This document shows, one piece after another, positions 47,125 through 55,181 of a DNA stretch of 64,000 bases. Position 1 is the stretch's first letter. Each line of letters starts with the position of its first letter. Under the pieces are notes generated by a model. That model ran no database searches. It saw only the letters and a list, made by a program, of their open reading frames with translations, and had not been told where the DNA came from. Both the position numbers and the translations under genes were made by a program. The DNA is from Methanobacterium sp. (GTDB lineage: Archaea; Methanobacteriota; Methanobacteria; Methanobacteriales; Methanobacteriaceae). Location of the stretch: NCBI GenBank assembly GCA_030017655.1, contig JASEIM010000011.1, positions 1-64,000 on the forward strand, in the 5' to 3' direction.

Positions 47125-47517
47125 ATGAACAATGAAGAAATAAATGAAAATGAAGAAGTAGAATCTCAAGAAGAAGCTGAAGAATTACCATTTGCAAAAG
47201 CTGAGGTTGTAAGGCTAATGAAACAAAATTTAGACAGCGACAAAATGATCAGAGAACGAGTAAAGGTCGAAATGAACAAATTCCTTGGAGAAGTCCTGGA
47301 AAAGGTCTGCAAGCAATTAAATGAGTATCCTTATACCACAATAGAATATGAAATGCTTAAAGAATCTATATATCCCTATAAGAATGTTGAAAGGATAAAT
47401 GAAGAAAAAGAAAGGATATTAAAGCATTTAGATGCTATTAAAGCTGATTGTGATGCATTAAGCCTTGATGTCAGAAGAACATTGAAATTAAAAGATGTTG
47501 AAGATACATTATATTAA
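47125..47517 (+). CDS. Histone-fold protein with acidic N-tail and C-terminal helical extension
   Basis: The 130 residues have three parts. Residues 1-20 are acidic (11 Glu). Residues 21-85 follow a histone fold: LPFAKAEVVRLMKQN lines up with LPIAPIGRIIKNAG of the HMf-type histone in this window, DKMIRERVKVEMNKFLGEVL fits the long central helix, and TTIEYEMLKESI fits the third helix. Residues 88-125 form a predicted long helix with heptad-like hydrophobics (INEEKERILKHLDAIKADCD). It may belong to the coiled-coil histone variants described recently in archaea, or be a CBF/NF-Y-like factor. GGAGGATTTAA precedes the ATG. Confidence 0.65.
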   Translation: MNNEEINENEEVESQEEAEELPFAKAEVVRLMKQNLDSDKMIRERVKVEMNKFLGEVLEKVCKQLNEYPYTTIEYEMLKESIYPYKNVERINEEKERILKHLDAIKADCDALSLDVRRTLKLKDVEDTLY

Positions 47518-47529
47518 TATCAAATATCT

Positions 47530-47634
47530 TCATTTTTTTCTGGTAGATTTAAGGTAAAGACGACCGTATCTAACGGCAATATAAATTATAATTAAAATTA
47601 AGCCCAGAATAAGGGCTAATATGCCTGTAGTCAT
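47530..47634 (-). CDS. 34-residue single-helix membrane peptide
   Basis: The frame reads MTTGILALILGLILIIIYIA and ends VRYGRLYLKSTRKK: one membrane helix followed by a basic tail, giving an N-out, C-in topology by the positive-inside rule. The start is 30 bases after the ZPR1 gene stop, in the same direction, with a modest AGGT site. A single-helix micropeptide encoded behind the ZPR1 gene is plausible but unproven, since short hydrophobic frames can arise by chance. Confidence 0.45.
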   Translation of the reverse strand: MTTGILALILGLILIIIYIAVRYGRLYLKSTRKK

Positions 47635-47663
47635 TAAAAAACCTGTTTAGCTATATTTCACAA

Positions 47664-48227
47664 TTATTTTTCATATGTAATAAAACCTGTTTTTAGACTC
47701 CTTATTTCATCCTGTGTTAATTCTCTTTTAGATGCATCATCATGAATAATTATGCTGTGCCCAAAGGGATCTTCAATTATTATTTCAATTTCCAGTTCCC
47801 CTTTTTTAATTTTTTCTAAATTTTCCAATATTTTCAGAGCATTGTTTTTGGATTCTTCATCCTCTACAAAGTTTAATGTTGTTTTAACAGCATCTTCAAA
47901 CCTAATTATTATTCCCTCAATATTTGATACATATCCCTGTGATTTAGGCCCGGGTTCTACTTTCAATCCTAATTCGGGTATGCTAACAGTTGCAGATTGA
48001 GATCTTACAACTCGAGCATTTAAATTATCCTTATTTATCCAGAGAGAATATCTTACAGGGTCTTTTTGCTCAAGGCATATCATATCTGAATGTTTATATC
48101 CACATTTAAAACAGTGGACTGTTGATTCTAATACTTCACCGAAATAGGGTATCTTTTCATTTTTAGATTTGAATTCCATAGATCCTTTTGATTGGCAAAC
48201 TGGACAATCTCCTTTCATCTCTGTCAA
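47664..48227 (-). CDS. ZPR1-like zinc-finger protein
   Basis: The 187 residues carry one ZPR1 unit. A zinc finger with CPVCQSKGSMEF and HCFKCGYKHSDM comes first, then the beta-rich A-domain (RVVRSQSATVSIPELGLKVE, FGHSIIIHDDAS). Eukaryal ZPR1 has two such units and acts as a folding chaperone for elongation factor eEF1A; archaeal single-unit forms are untested. The start is TTG at 48227 with GGAG upstream, or an ATG three codons later. Confidence 0.88.
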   Translation of the reverse strand: MTEMKGDCPVCQSKGSMEFKSKNEKIPYFGEVLESTVHCFKCGYKHSDMICLEQKDPVRYSLWINKDNLNARVVRSQSATVSIPELGLKVEPGPKSQGYVSNIEGIIIRFEDAVKTTLNFVEDEESKNNALKILENLEKIKKGELEIEIIIEDPFGHSIIIHDDASKRELTQDEIRSLKTGFITYEK

Positions 48228-48305
48228 CTTAAATTACTCCTTTATTTTTAAAATAGATTATTTAATAGGAAAATAAAATTTACTTAAAAAATTAATTGTT
48301 TATTA

Positions 48306-49259
48306 TTAATCTTGTTTTTTAACTACAAAACCTTTTTTATCCAGTTCATCGATGATAAGTTTAAGACTTTCATCATCAGGAGCGCATAACTTATGGCTGT
48401 GAATATTGTTAGATAATTCATAGAGTCTTTCAAGATCGTTTTTTCGTTCTGGATTGTTAGCTAAAGAGTTTAAAAATCTGTTAACTTCAGCTGGATCAGC
48501 TATATTCACTTTTCTCCTTACAGGCTCTCTAAAACCACGTAAAAAGTAAGAAATATCCTCCATTTTCCCACCATTATTTAGTATGGTTTCCATTACAGAA
48601 CCAATCTCTTCTACTGAATTATTAAGAATAACAGAACTGCATATTTCTCTGATTTCAGTTAGCATTCTTTTTACAGTGCTATCAATATCCAAATTATTTA
48701 AGACACTCACATCATGTTCTTTTGCCTGCTGGACTAAAACATCGTTTATTATCCTGTTTTCCTTGAAATATTCGAGATGTTTACCACCACGTTTTATTTT
48801 CATTGCCCTTTTAACAAATCTTTCCTTGTGAATTTCTTCATCAGCAGTAAGTACAAAAAAATTGAGAGATGCATCATTTTTAAATTGCTCGGTATTTATC
48901 AGACCTGGAACAAGATGTACCCCTTCAATTACAATATCATCAAAATCTGCCACTGCTCTTTGAATTACCTTTTCAATTGCTGGAATGACAAATGATGCAT
49001 GTTCCTCAAATCCTGCACTTATTAAACTTTTGCTATCTCCGTTATACCTATCTTTGTCCCTTATGGTAACATATGCATCAAAAGAGGATTTATGGAGTGC
49101 AGGAGCATATTCTGGGCCTATTATTCCTCTGACTATTTCTCTTATAAAATCTGTTTCTATTAAATGTTTTATTCCCAGTGACTTGGCCAGTTCTGAGGCT
49201 ATAGTTGATTTTCCGATGCCCGAAGCACTTCCAATCAAAATAACATAAGGTTTTCTCAA
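48306..49259 (-). CDS. 2-phosphoglycerate kinase
   Basis: This enzyme makes 2,3-diphosphoglycerate from 2-phosphoglycerate, the first step to cyclic 2,3-diphosphoglycerate, an abundant solute and phosphate store in Methanobacteriales. The P-loop is IGSASGIGKSTIASELAKSL, followed by HLIETDFIREIVRG. The C-terminal half has GVHLVPGLIN and the helical FLRGFREPVRRKVNI. TTG 49259 (residues RKPYVILIGSA follow) is chosen because GGTGATAATA lies just before it. The length is then 317 residues. The cyclase is not in view. Confidence 0.88.
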   Translation of the reverse strand: MRKPYVILIGSASGIGKSTIASELAKSLGIKHLIETDFIREIVRGIIGPEYAPALHKSSFDAYVTIRDKDRYNGDSKSLISAGFEEHASFVIPAIEKVIQRAVADFDDIVIEGVHLVPGLINTEQFKNDASLNFFVLTADEEIHKERFVKRAMKIKRGGKHLEYFKENRIINDVLVQQAKEHDVSVLNNLDIDSTVKRMLTEIREICSSVILNNSVEEIGSVMETILNNGGKMEDISYFLRGFREPVRRKVNIADPAEVNRFLNSLANNPERKNDLERLYELSNNIHSHKLCAPDDESLKLIIDELDKKGFVVKKQD

Positions 49260-49360
49260 TATTATCACCAATACAGAAGAATATCAATTAATTTAACTTA
49301 AACTAATTGATATCCCGTATTATCATTGTACATATTTGTAGGATAATATATAAAAATTTT

Positions 49361-49708
49361 TTATGTTAGGAAATCAACTACACGTTCTGCACTTCTTCTC
49401 ATTTCTATTCTGATTAAACCGAGATTTATATCGATATCAGTAATAACAACCAGAATACCTTCACCAGCATCAATCATTAGAGTTTTACCTTTATCCCCTT
49501 CAATCATAACCTGTTGGAGTGGTTCATGTTTCATTTCCTCAGCTGATCTCTCTGCTGTACCAAAAACCGCTGACGCCATTGCAGCAACAAGTTCTGAATC
49601 AATATCCCCCGGAACTTCAGCTTCAATAATAAGACCGTCTTTTCCAACCACAAGAGACCCATTTACACCATTGATTCTTCCCAAATCTTTAAGTATTCTC
49701 TCTATCAT
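49361..49708 (-). CDS. Stand-alone roadblock/LC7-domain protein
   Basis: The 115 residues form one roadblock/LC7 domain: MIERILKDLGRINGVNGSLV, VGKDGLIIEAEVPGDIDSEL, AMASAVFGTAERSAEEMKHE, GEGILVVITDIDINLGLIRI. Such proteins dimerise and regulate small Ras-like GTPases; bacterial MglB is the best known. GGAGGCATAGT precedes the ATG. It is divergent from the DUF1611-SepF-MinD gene group, which suggests a link to cell polarity or division. A longer paralogue is at 37537-38778. Confidence 0.88.
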   Translation of the reverse strand: MIERILKDLGRINGVNGSLVVGKDGLIIEAEVPGDIDSELVAAMASAVFGTAERSAEEMKHEPLQQVMIEGDKGKTLMIDAGEGILVVITDIDINLGLIRIEMRRSAERVVDFLT

Positions 49709-49745
49709 ACTATGCCTCCACTTATTGATATTAAAGTGCTCAAGA

Positions 49746-49768
49746 ATATATCTTAAAGTATATATCTT
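49746..49768. promoter_or_regulatory. Direct repeat in the roadblock / DUF1611 divergent promoter
   Basis: ATATATCTT occurs twice, 14 bases apart (49746-49754 and 49760-49768), and the pair is flanked by CAAG and GG. It lies between two divergent genes and could be a TATA element plus operator for either side. The evidence is the repeat itself. Confidence 0.3.
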
Positions 49769-49842
49769 GGTTTAACCTTTATTAAATAAATAGGTAATGT
49801 AAGTTCTCAATTTATCTTACTGAGTACTAATGGAGTGATTAT

Positions 49843-50898
49843 TTGTATGATGTAACTTCTGTAAAAGAACTTCAAACGCTTAACCCTTTTATTATCGTTG
49901 GATGCGGTGGCGGAGGCGAAAAGTTCGCTAATTTTGAAGGAATAGAAGCTATTGGTTTTGTTGATGATAATCCTAAAAAACAAGGCATGGAATTTTGTAA
50001 TAATGTGATATCCGCAAGTTTAAGAGAAGTAATAAAAAGTACTGATGCTAAAAGTGTTGCAATAATGCTTCCAATCGGAGCAGAGGGCAGTGCACTTAAA
50101 TATGCTGTAGAAGCTATCGACAACAACAAGAATGTAATTACATCCTTTAGATCTCTATCTCTACAGGAAAACAAAGCACTTGTAACATTTGCTAAATCTA
50201 AAAACGTAGTTATAAAGGAAATAAGTCCCCGTTTAGATGTAATTAAAAACATTTTTGGATTGACCCCACCAAAGTGTACTGAAATCCTGCCCAAAATTAA
50301 TTATAAACCCAAAGCTCCCGTTGTTTTTGTTGGGGGAACCTCTCAGGAATGCGGTAAACGTACTACAACAAGGACATTAGGAGAAATGGCTCAAAGAAAA
50401 GGTTTGAATGCAGCAGTAATCTCAACTGATGAAATGGGAATAGAAGGCCCGGTAGATATGAATTTTAGAGCAGGAAGTCTTTCTGTTATGGATGTAGCAG
50501 CTGCAATTATTGGTGCAATTAAAAAATTGGAAGAAGAAAAAAATCCAGATATTATTTTCGTTGAAGGTCAATCCAGCCTTACTGAAAAGGGAAATCCCCA
50601 TCCAAGAGGTCTATCTGCCGCAATACTCATAGGCTCAATGCCTGATGCTACTGTAGTTTGTCACAGACCTAATCATCCTTTTAGAGAACCTCGAGGGATA
50701 AAACATGAAATCAAGGCAATAGAATCAGTAGAACCAACCAAAGTTGTTGGTATTTCATTAAATATGAGAAATGTAAAGAACAAAAATGATATATTGAAGT
50801 TTGAGGAAAAATACAAAATACCAGCAGTAGACATTAAAAATGGAGGAGCATCAAGATTACTGGATGCAATTATCCACCATGTTGGATTGGTTAAATAG
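49843..50898 (+). CDS. DUF1611 P-loop protein (DgcN-like)
   Basis: The 351 residues have an N-terminal Rossmann-like domain (FIIVGCGGGGEKFANFEGIE, IGFVDDNPKKQ) and a C-terminal P-loop-like domain (VVFVGGTSQECGKRTTTRTL) with DIIFVEGQSSLT and HPFREPRGIKHE. This is the DUF1611 pattern; one bacterial member, DgcN, acetylates D-glutamate. No dgcA partner is here. The start is TTG with GGAGTGATTAT upstream. It is followed 45 bases later by sepF and may share that transcript. Confidence 0.8.
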   Translation: MYDVTSVKELQTLNPFIIVGCGGGGEKFANFEGIEAIGFVDDNPKKQGMEFCNNVISASLREVIKSTDAKSVAIMLPIGAEGSALKYAVEAIDNNKNVITSFRSLSLQENKALVTFAKSKNVVIKEISPRLDVIKNIFGLTPPKCTEILPKINYKPKAPVVFVGGTSQECGKRTTTRTLGEMAQRKGLNAAVISTDEMGIEGPVDMNFRAGSLSVMDVAAAIIGAIKKLEEEKNPDIIFVEGQSSLTEKGNPHPRGLSAAILIGSMPDATVVCHRPNHPFREPRGIKHEIKAIESVEPTKVVGISLNMRNVKNKNDILKFEEKYKIPAVDIKNGGASRLLDAIIHHVGLVK

Positions 50899-50943
50899 CG
50901 ATTATTAGCAGGTGAATTACTCAAAAACTACAGAGGAATTTAG

Positions 50944-51297
50944 ATGAAAGACGTCATGGATTATATTAAGAAAAACTTGGGATTAGAGAGCGATACAGTA
51001 GAGGAAGAAGAAAAAGAAACAATAATTGTTCCTGAACATTCTTTTTATGAAATAATCCTGATGAAGGCTCAGGGCATTCATGATATAGATGATGCTTTGA
51101 ATCAAATTACTGAAGAAAAAAACCCTATAATAATAGATATGGGCTACATAGACAATAATCCAGACGAATTCAAGATGGTTGGTGAAAAATTAAAGAATTT
51201 TAGGGAAACTGTAGGGGGAGAAGCAATATTACTGTGTAAAAGCGGTAAAAATGTGGTTATAATAACACCTCCAGAGATTAAACTTGTAAGAAAATAA
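50944..51297 (+). CDS. sepF: SepF cell-division protein (FtsZ membrane anchor)
   Basis: The 117-residue archaeal SepF has an N-terminal amphipathic helix (MKDVMDYIKKNLGLES) for membrane binding, a short acidic linker, and the core SFYEIILMKAQGIHDIDDAL, NPIIIDMGYIDNNPDEFK, GGEAILLCKSGKNVVIITPP. In archaea SepF tethers FtsZ to the membrane at the division plane, as shown in Haloferax and Methanobrevibacter. It has AGAGGAATTTAG upstream. The downstream PATAN-like and two MinD genes make this a division or polarity locus. Confidence 0.9.
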   Translation: MKDVMDYIKKNLGLESDTVEEEEKETIIVPEHSFYEIILMKAQGIHDIDDALNQITEEKNPIIIDMGYIDNNPDEFKMVGEKLKNFRETVGGEAILLCKSGKNVVIITPPEIKLVRK

Positions 51298-51382
51298 ATT
51301 TAATTTCATAAAAATGAAAAATGATAATATACAGTTTAACAATAATATAATTCAAATTACCAATAGATTAGAGGAATAAAAA

Positions 51383-52582
51383 ATGGAGTTACCAATTACC
51401 AGGCCTTCTATGATGTCTTATGCCGATCAACTAGACTTTAATGAGCTTTTAGGAAAATTAAAATCAGATAGATGTAACGGATTTATAAGAGTAACTTCAG
51501 GATCTCTAGAAGGTCATATTCTTTTCAAAGAAGGAAATCAAGTGGCTGCATCTTGTGATAAACATTCAAAGATTGAAGCTATTGAAAAAATTAAATCCAT
51601 CACTGCTGATGCTAATGCATTGATTGAAGTATTTGATTTGAAAGAATCCCAATTAGATTATCTTATGAAAGTTAATAAGGCATATTTAATTAATTTAAGT
51701 TCAAAAGCAGATAATATAAGGGAAGAAATCATAAAATCAGAATATCCAAAAACAAGAGTTGAAACCGAGACTATTAAACTTGAAGATGAACCAGAAATTA
51801 AACCAAAAGAGGTAAATACATCTAATGATCCTTCTGAAACTGCAATAAAGGAGATTGAACCTGCGCCAGAGATTAACAATAAAGAAATTATTAAAGAAGA
51901 ACCAGCGAAATCTGAAATCGAAACTCCTGTCCAGGCCAAAATAAATGAAGGAAACTCAGAAATCAGTGCTTCTAAAAATATTACTAAAGAAGAACACATT
52001 AAAACTGATGTTGATGTAGAAAGTGGTGTTGAAGAACCTTTAATAACAGATACATATATTAATAATCCTTCTCTGGAAAAAAAGGAAATTAATGTTGTAG
52101 AAGATAATTTAACCGACGAAAAGCCACTATCTGAAGAAATCGAATTCGAAAAATCAGCTAATGACACAGAAAACATGGATAGAAGTGAAATTATGAAAAA
52201 ATACGGTCTTAAAGATGTGCATGAAGAAGAGGTTGAGACACTTTTAGAATCTTATAAAGGAGGATCTTTAAGCGCTGATGACGTTGAAAAAGTAGAATTA
52301 ACTCTTATGAATAAAATTAAAAAATCAATACTTGGTATTCCTAAAATAAAAGGAGCTGAAGTGATTGTATTTTTAGATAACAGTAATGAACTTTTAGGAA
52401 CCATTAATATCATTTCTGAATATGAATCAAAAGGTTTATTGTCAAGAATCATGGGTGATTCTAAAGATATTGAAAATTTAACTATTCAAATAATAAATAT
52501 CACCCAAATCGAAATAAGAAAGAGTTTTAGAGGATATCCAGAGATTGTAGATAATTTCGAAATAAATGTGGAGTTTAGCTAG
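51383..52582 (+). CDS. PATAN/DUF4388-like domain protein with acidic linker, next to MinD
   Basis: The N-terminal about 110 residues (YADQLDFNELLGKLKSDRCN, GFIRVTSGSLEGHILFKEGN, QVAASCDKHSKIEAIEKI) resemble PATAN/DUF4388 or DUF2226 domains, which often pair with roadblock proteins and response regulators. A long Glu/Lys/Ser linker (about 125-270) is followed by a C-terminal domain of about 115 residues (GIPKIKGAEVIVFLDNSNEL, SFRGYPEIVDNFEINVEFS) that I cannot assign. It ends just before minD1, whose GGAGGT site overlaps its stop, so the two are coupled. It is a candidate adaptor between SepF, MinD and roadblock proteins. Confidence 0.6.
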   Translation: MELPITRPSMMSYADQLDFNELLGKLKSDRCNGFIRVTSGSLEGHILFKEGNQVAASCDKHSKIEAIEKIKSITADANALIEVFDLKESQLDYLMKVNKAYLINLSSKADNIREEIIKSEYPKTRVETETIKLEDEPEIKPKEVNTSNDPSETAIKEIEPAPEINNKEIIKEEPAKSEIETPVQAKINEGNSEISASKNITKEEHIKTDVDVESGVEEPLITDTYINNPSLEKKEINVVEDNLTDEKPLSEEIEFEKSANDTENMDRSEIMKKYGLKDVHEEEVETLLESYKGGSLSADDVEKVELTLMNKIKKSILGIPKIKGAEVIVFLDNSNELLGTINIISEYESKGLLSRIMGDSKDIENLTIQIINITQIEIRKSFRGYPEIVDNFEINVEFS

Positions 52583-52592
52583 GAGGTATAGA

Positions 52593-53372
52593 ATGACAAG
52601 AGTAATAACTGTCGCCTCAGGTAAAGGTGGAGTTGGAAAAACAACAATAACTGCAAATTTAGGAGTGTCTTTATCAACATACGGAGAAGAAACCATAGTA
52701 CTGGATGCTGATGTTGCAATGGCTAATTTAGAGCTTATTTTAGGTATGGAAGGAAAATCCGTAACATTACATGACGTACTGTCAGGAGAAGCTTCAGTTG
52801 AAGATGCTATATATGAAGGACCTGGTGGAGTAAAAGTAATTCCTGCAGGTATTTCACTTGAAGGACTGCGTAAAATAAGGCTAGATAGATTAGAAGGAGT
52901 TTTAGAAAGTATTGTCCGAGATGCAGATATACTTTTAATAGATGCACCTGCAGGGTTAGAAAAGGACGCATTAGCAGCTATTGCTGCTGCACAGGAAATG
53001 ATTCTTGTTACAACCCCTGAAGTTCCATCTATAAGTGATGCTTTAAAAACTAAGATAATTGCAAATAAACTGGGTGTAGATATAATCGGAGTTGTTGTTA
53101 ACAGAGAACAGCATGACAAGACATTCTTAACTGTTAAAGAAATTGAAACCATTTTGGAAGTACCTGTTATTGCTGTTGTTCCTGATGACCCTGAAGTAAG
53201 CAGGGCTGCTGCGTTTGGTGAACCTCTGGTAATTAAGAATCCAAAATCTCCTACAAGTAACGCTATAATGCAATTAGGTGCAGATCTTATTGGAGAGGAA
53301 TATCATCCAATTGAACCCGATAAAAAAAGCGTTATCTCCAAATTGGTCGAAGGTTTACTTGGAAGAAGATGA
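52593..53372 (+). CDS. minD: MinD-type ATPase 1 (canonical)
   Basis: This deviant Walker ATPase has VASGKGGVGKTTITANLGVS with both lysines, switch I DADVAMANLELILGM, switch II LLIDAPAGLEKDALAAIA, and a C-terminal amphipathic helix (VISKLVEGLLGRR) for membrane targeting. ATG 52593 (MTRVITVASG) is chosen because GGAGGT lies five bases before it, although the open frame extends to 52566. The length is 259 residues. There is no MinC or MinE nearby. In archaea MinD proteins position surface machinery or act at division. Confidence 0.93.
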   Translation: MTRVITVASGKGGVGKTTITANLGVSLSTYGEETIVLDADVAMANLELILGMEGKSVTLHDVLSGEASVEDAIYEGPGGVKVIPAGISLEGLRKIRLDRLEGVLESIVRDADILLIDAPAGLEKDALAAIAAAQEMILVTTPEVPSISDALKTKIIANKLGVDIIGVVVNREQHDKTFLTVKEIETILEVPVIAVVPDDPEVSRAAAFGEPLVIKNPKSPTSNAIMQLGADLIGEEYHPIEPDKKSVISKLVEGLLGRR

Positions 53373-53398
53373 TAACTCCTTATTATTTATAATGGTTA

Positions 53399-54196
53399 AT
53401 GGTGGAAATGTCAAAATTTATAGTTATCGCTTCAGGGAAAGGAGGTGTAGGTAGAACTACCCTAACTTTTAATCTAGGAGTTGGAATGTCCTTATTCGGT
53501 AAAAATGTTGTAATGCTTGATTTAGATTTAGTAATGGCAAACTTAGATGTTATTACGGGACTTCTAAATCCTGATGTGACATTACACGATGTTCTTGCAA
53601 GAAATAAATCCATAGAAGAATGTGTCTATGAAATAGAGCACGGGATAAGAGTTATACCTACAGGAATTCATTTTGAAACATTGAGACATATCAATCCAAA
53701 ATATATATCCTGGGATAAAATACTGGAAGAAATTGGTGATTATGGAGATATTTTCCTTATGGACATGCCTGCAGGGATTAATTCAAATATCTTTGAAGGG
53801 CTTCCTGAAAGTGCAGAAATGATTATAGTCACAAATTCAACAATGACATCGGTTGCTGATGCTCTTAAAATTAGAATTCTTGCCAATGAATTAAATCTCA
53901 ATATTATTGGGTTTGTATTGAATATGTGGTACGAAGACGGATTTTTACTATCAGCAAAGGAAATAGAGTCAATACTTGAAATTCCAATGATTGGTATAAT
54001 CCCATATGACCGTGAAATTGATAGATCAATGGCCCTTGGAAAATCTGTAGTAGAGGTCAATCCCTCATCCCCTACAAGTAATGCAATAATGCTTCTTACC
54101 GCACATCTACTTGGAGAAACATATAAACCTATAGAACCAGATAAAGAGGGCATAATCCAAAGATTACGAAAATTTATTGGCATATTACCTGAATAA
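53399..54196 (+). CDS. MinD-type ATPase 2 with Arg in place of the Walker A Lys
   Basis: This paralogue of the preceding gene has 265 residues, sharing the ending SSPTSNAIM and IEPDK and a C-terminal amphipathic helix (GIIQRLRKFIGILPE). The Walker A reads IASGKGGVGRTTLTFNLGVG, so the signature lysine of KGG is kept (Lys14) but the P-loop lysine before TT is Arg19 (codon AGA, 53453-53455). Switch II is LMDMPAGINSNIFEG. The change should weaken or abolish ATP hydrolysis, so it may be a regulatory partner of MinD1. It starts 27 bases after minD1. Confidence 0.85.
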   Translation: MVEMSKFIVIASGKGGVGRTTLTFNLGVGMSLFGKNVVMLDLDLVMANLDVITGLLNPDVTLHDVLARNKSIEECVYEIEHGIRVIPTGIHFETLRHINPKYISWDKILEEIGDYGDIFLMDMPAGINSNIFEGLPESAEMIIVTNSTMTSVADALKIRILANELNLNIIGFVLNMWYEDGFLLSAKEIESILEIPMIGIIPYDREIDRSMALGKSVVEVNPSSPTSNAIMLLTAHLLGETYKPIEPDKEGIIQRLRKFIGILPE

Positions 54197-54289
54197 TTTT
54201 TAATTTCTTTTCAAAAAAACTTTAATTAATTAATAAACAGAGTTTTAAAATAAATCCTTTTTTTCAAATTTTCAGAAGATGGTGATTCT

Positions 54290-55171
54290 TTGCAGGAGGA
54301 GATTGTAGGTCTTGGAGCATGTAATATTGACTTCATTAAGAAAGTATCACGATTTGCCGGGCCAGATGATGAAGTAGATGTTAAAAAACTTTTTTTATCT
54401 ATTGGTGGTTCTGCTTCTAATTTCACAGTAGGAATATCCAGGTTAAATGTTAATGCAGGTATTATATCAAGGATTGGTGATGATTATTTTGGCCAGTTAG
54501 CTGAAGAAGAGTTCAAAAAAGAGGGAGTTAATACAAAACGACTTTGTAAGGTAGATGAAAAGACAGGGATGACTTTTATTGCTGTTGAACCAAATGGAGA
54601 ACGTTCCATGTATGCATTTATTGGTGCAAATAAGAAGTTTCATCTGCATAAAGAAGATATAGAATACATTAAAAATTCTAAAATTCTGCATGTTACTCAG
54701 ATGTACAAAAAAGTGGTTAATGAGGCAGCTAAACATGCTAACTTCTTATCCTTTAGTCCTGGCGCAATTCTTTCATCATTTAAGACCCAAAAACTCCAAA
54801 AAATAATTAAACGGACGGATATTTTATTTTTAAATAAAAAAGAAGTTGATATTTTAACTGGAATGGACATAGATGAAGGGGCCTCTTTACTTCTTGATTT
54901 AGGGGCAAAAATGGTTATTGTAACCTGTGGAGAAAATGGGGCTAATTTATATAATCAACATGGAACAATTCATTCACAAGCAAGGAAAGTCAAAGTACAT
55001 GATACAACTGGTGCTGGTGATTCCTTTGCAGCGGGATTTATTGCAGCATATATTAAAAGAAAAAAGTTAAAAGAGTGTCTTGATTTTGCTAATATTGTGG
55101 CTTCTCATTGTGTTCAAAAATTTGGTGCTTTAAATACGCCCCTAATGTCTGAAATAGACCATGAACTTTAA
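54290..55171 (+). CDS. PfkB-family sugar kinase
   Basis: The 293-residue ribokinase-family protein has substrate motif LFLSIGGSASNFTVGISRLN, GIISRIGDDYFGQLAEEEF and the catalytic anion hole VHDTTGAGDSFAAGFIAAYI with the base Asp. The sugar is not evident; archaeal members phosphorylate ribose, fructose, nucleosides or tagatose. The start is TTG at 54290 with GGTGAT upstream. It converges on the cupin phosphoglucose isomerase gene, which may link both to hexose metabolism. Confidence 0.85.
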   Translation: MQEEIVGLGACNIDFIKKVSRFAGPDDEVDVKKLFLSIGGSASNFTVGISRLNVNAGIISRIGDDYFGQLAEEEFKKEGVNTKRLCKVDEKTGMTFIAVEPNGERSMYAFIGANKKFHLHKEDIEYIKNSKILHVTQMYKKVVNEAAKHANFLSFSPGAILSSFKTQKLQKIIKRTDILFLNKKEVDILTGMDIDEGASLLLDLGAKMVIVTCGENGANLYNQHGTIHSQARKVKVHDTTGAGDSFAAGFIAAYIKRKKLKECLDFANIVASHCVQKFGALNTPLMSEIDHEL

Positions 55172-55181
55172 TAGTTTAAAT

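Noticed and set aside
52478..53152. 224-codon leftward frame over minD1
   Set aside because: Serine/isoleucine-rich antisense shadow of the MinD coding sequence.
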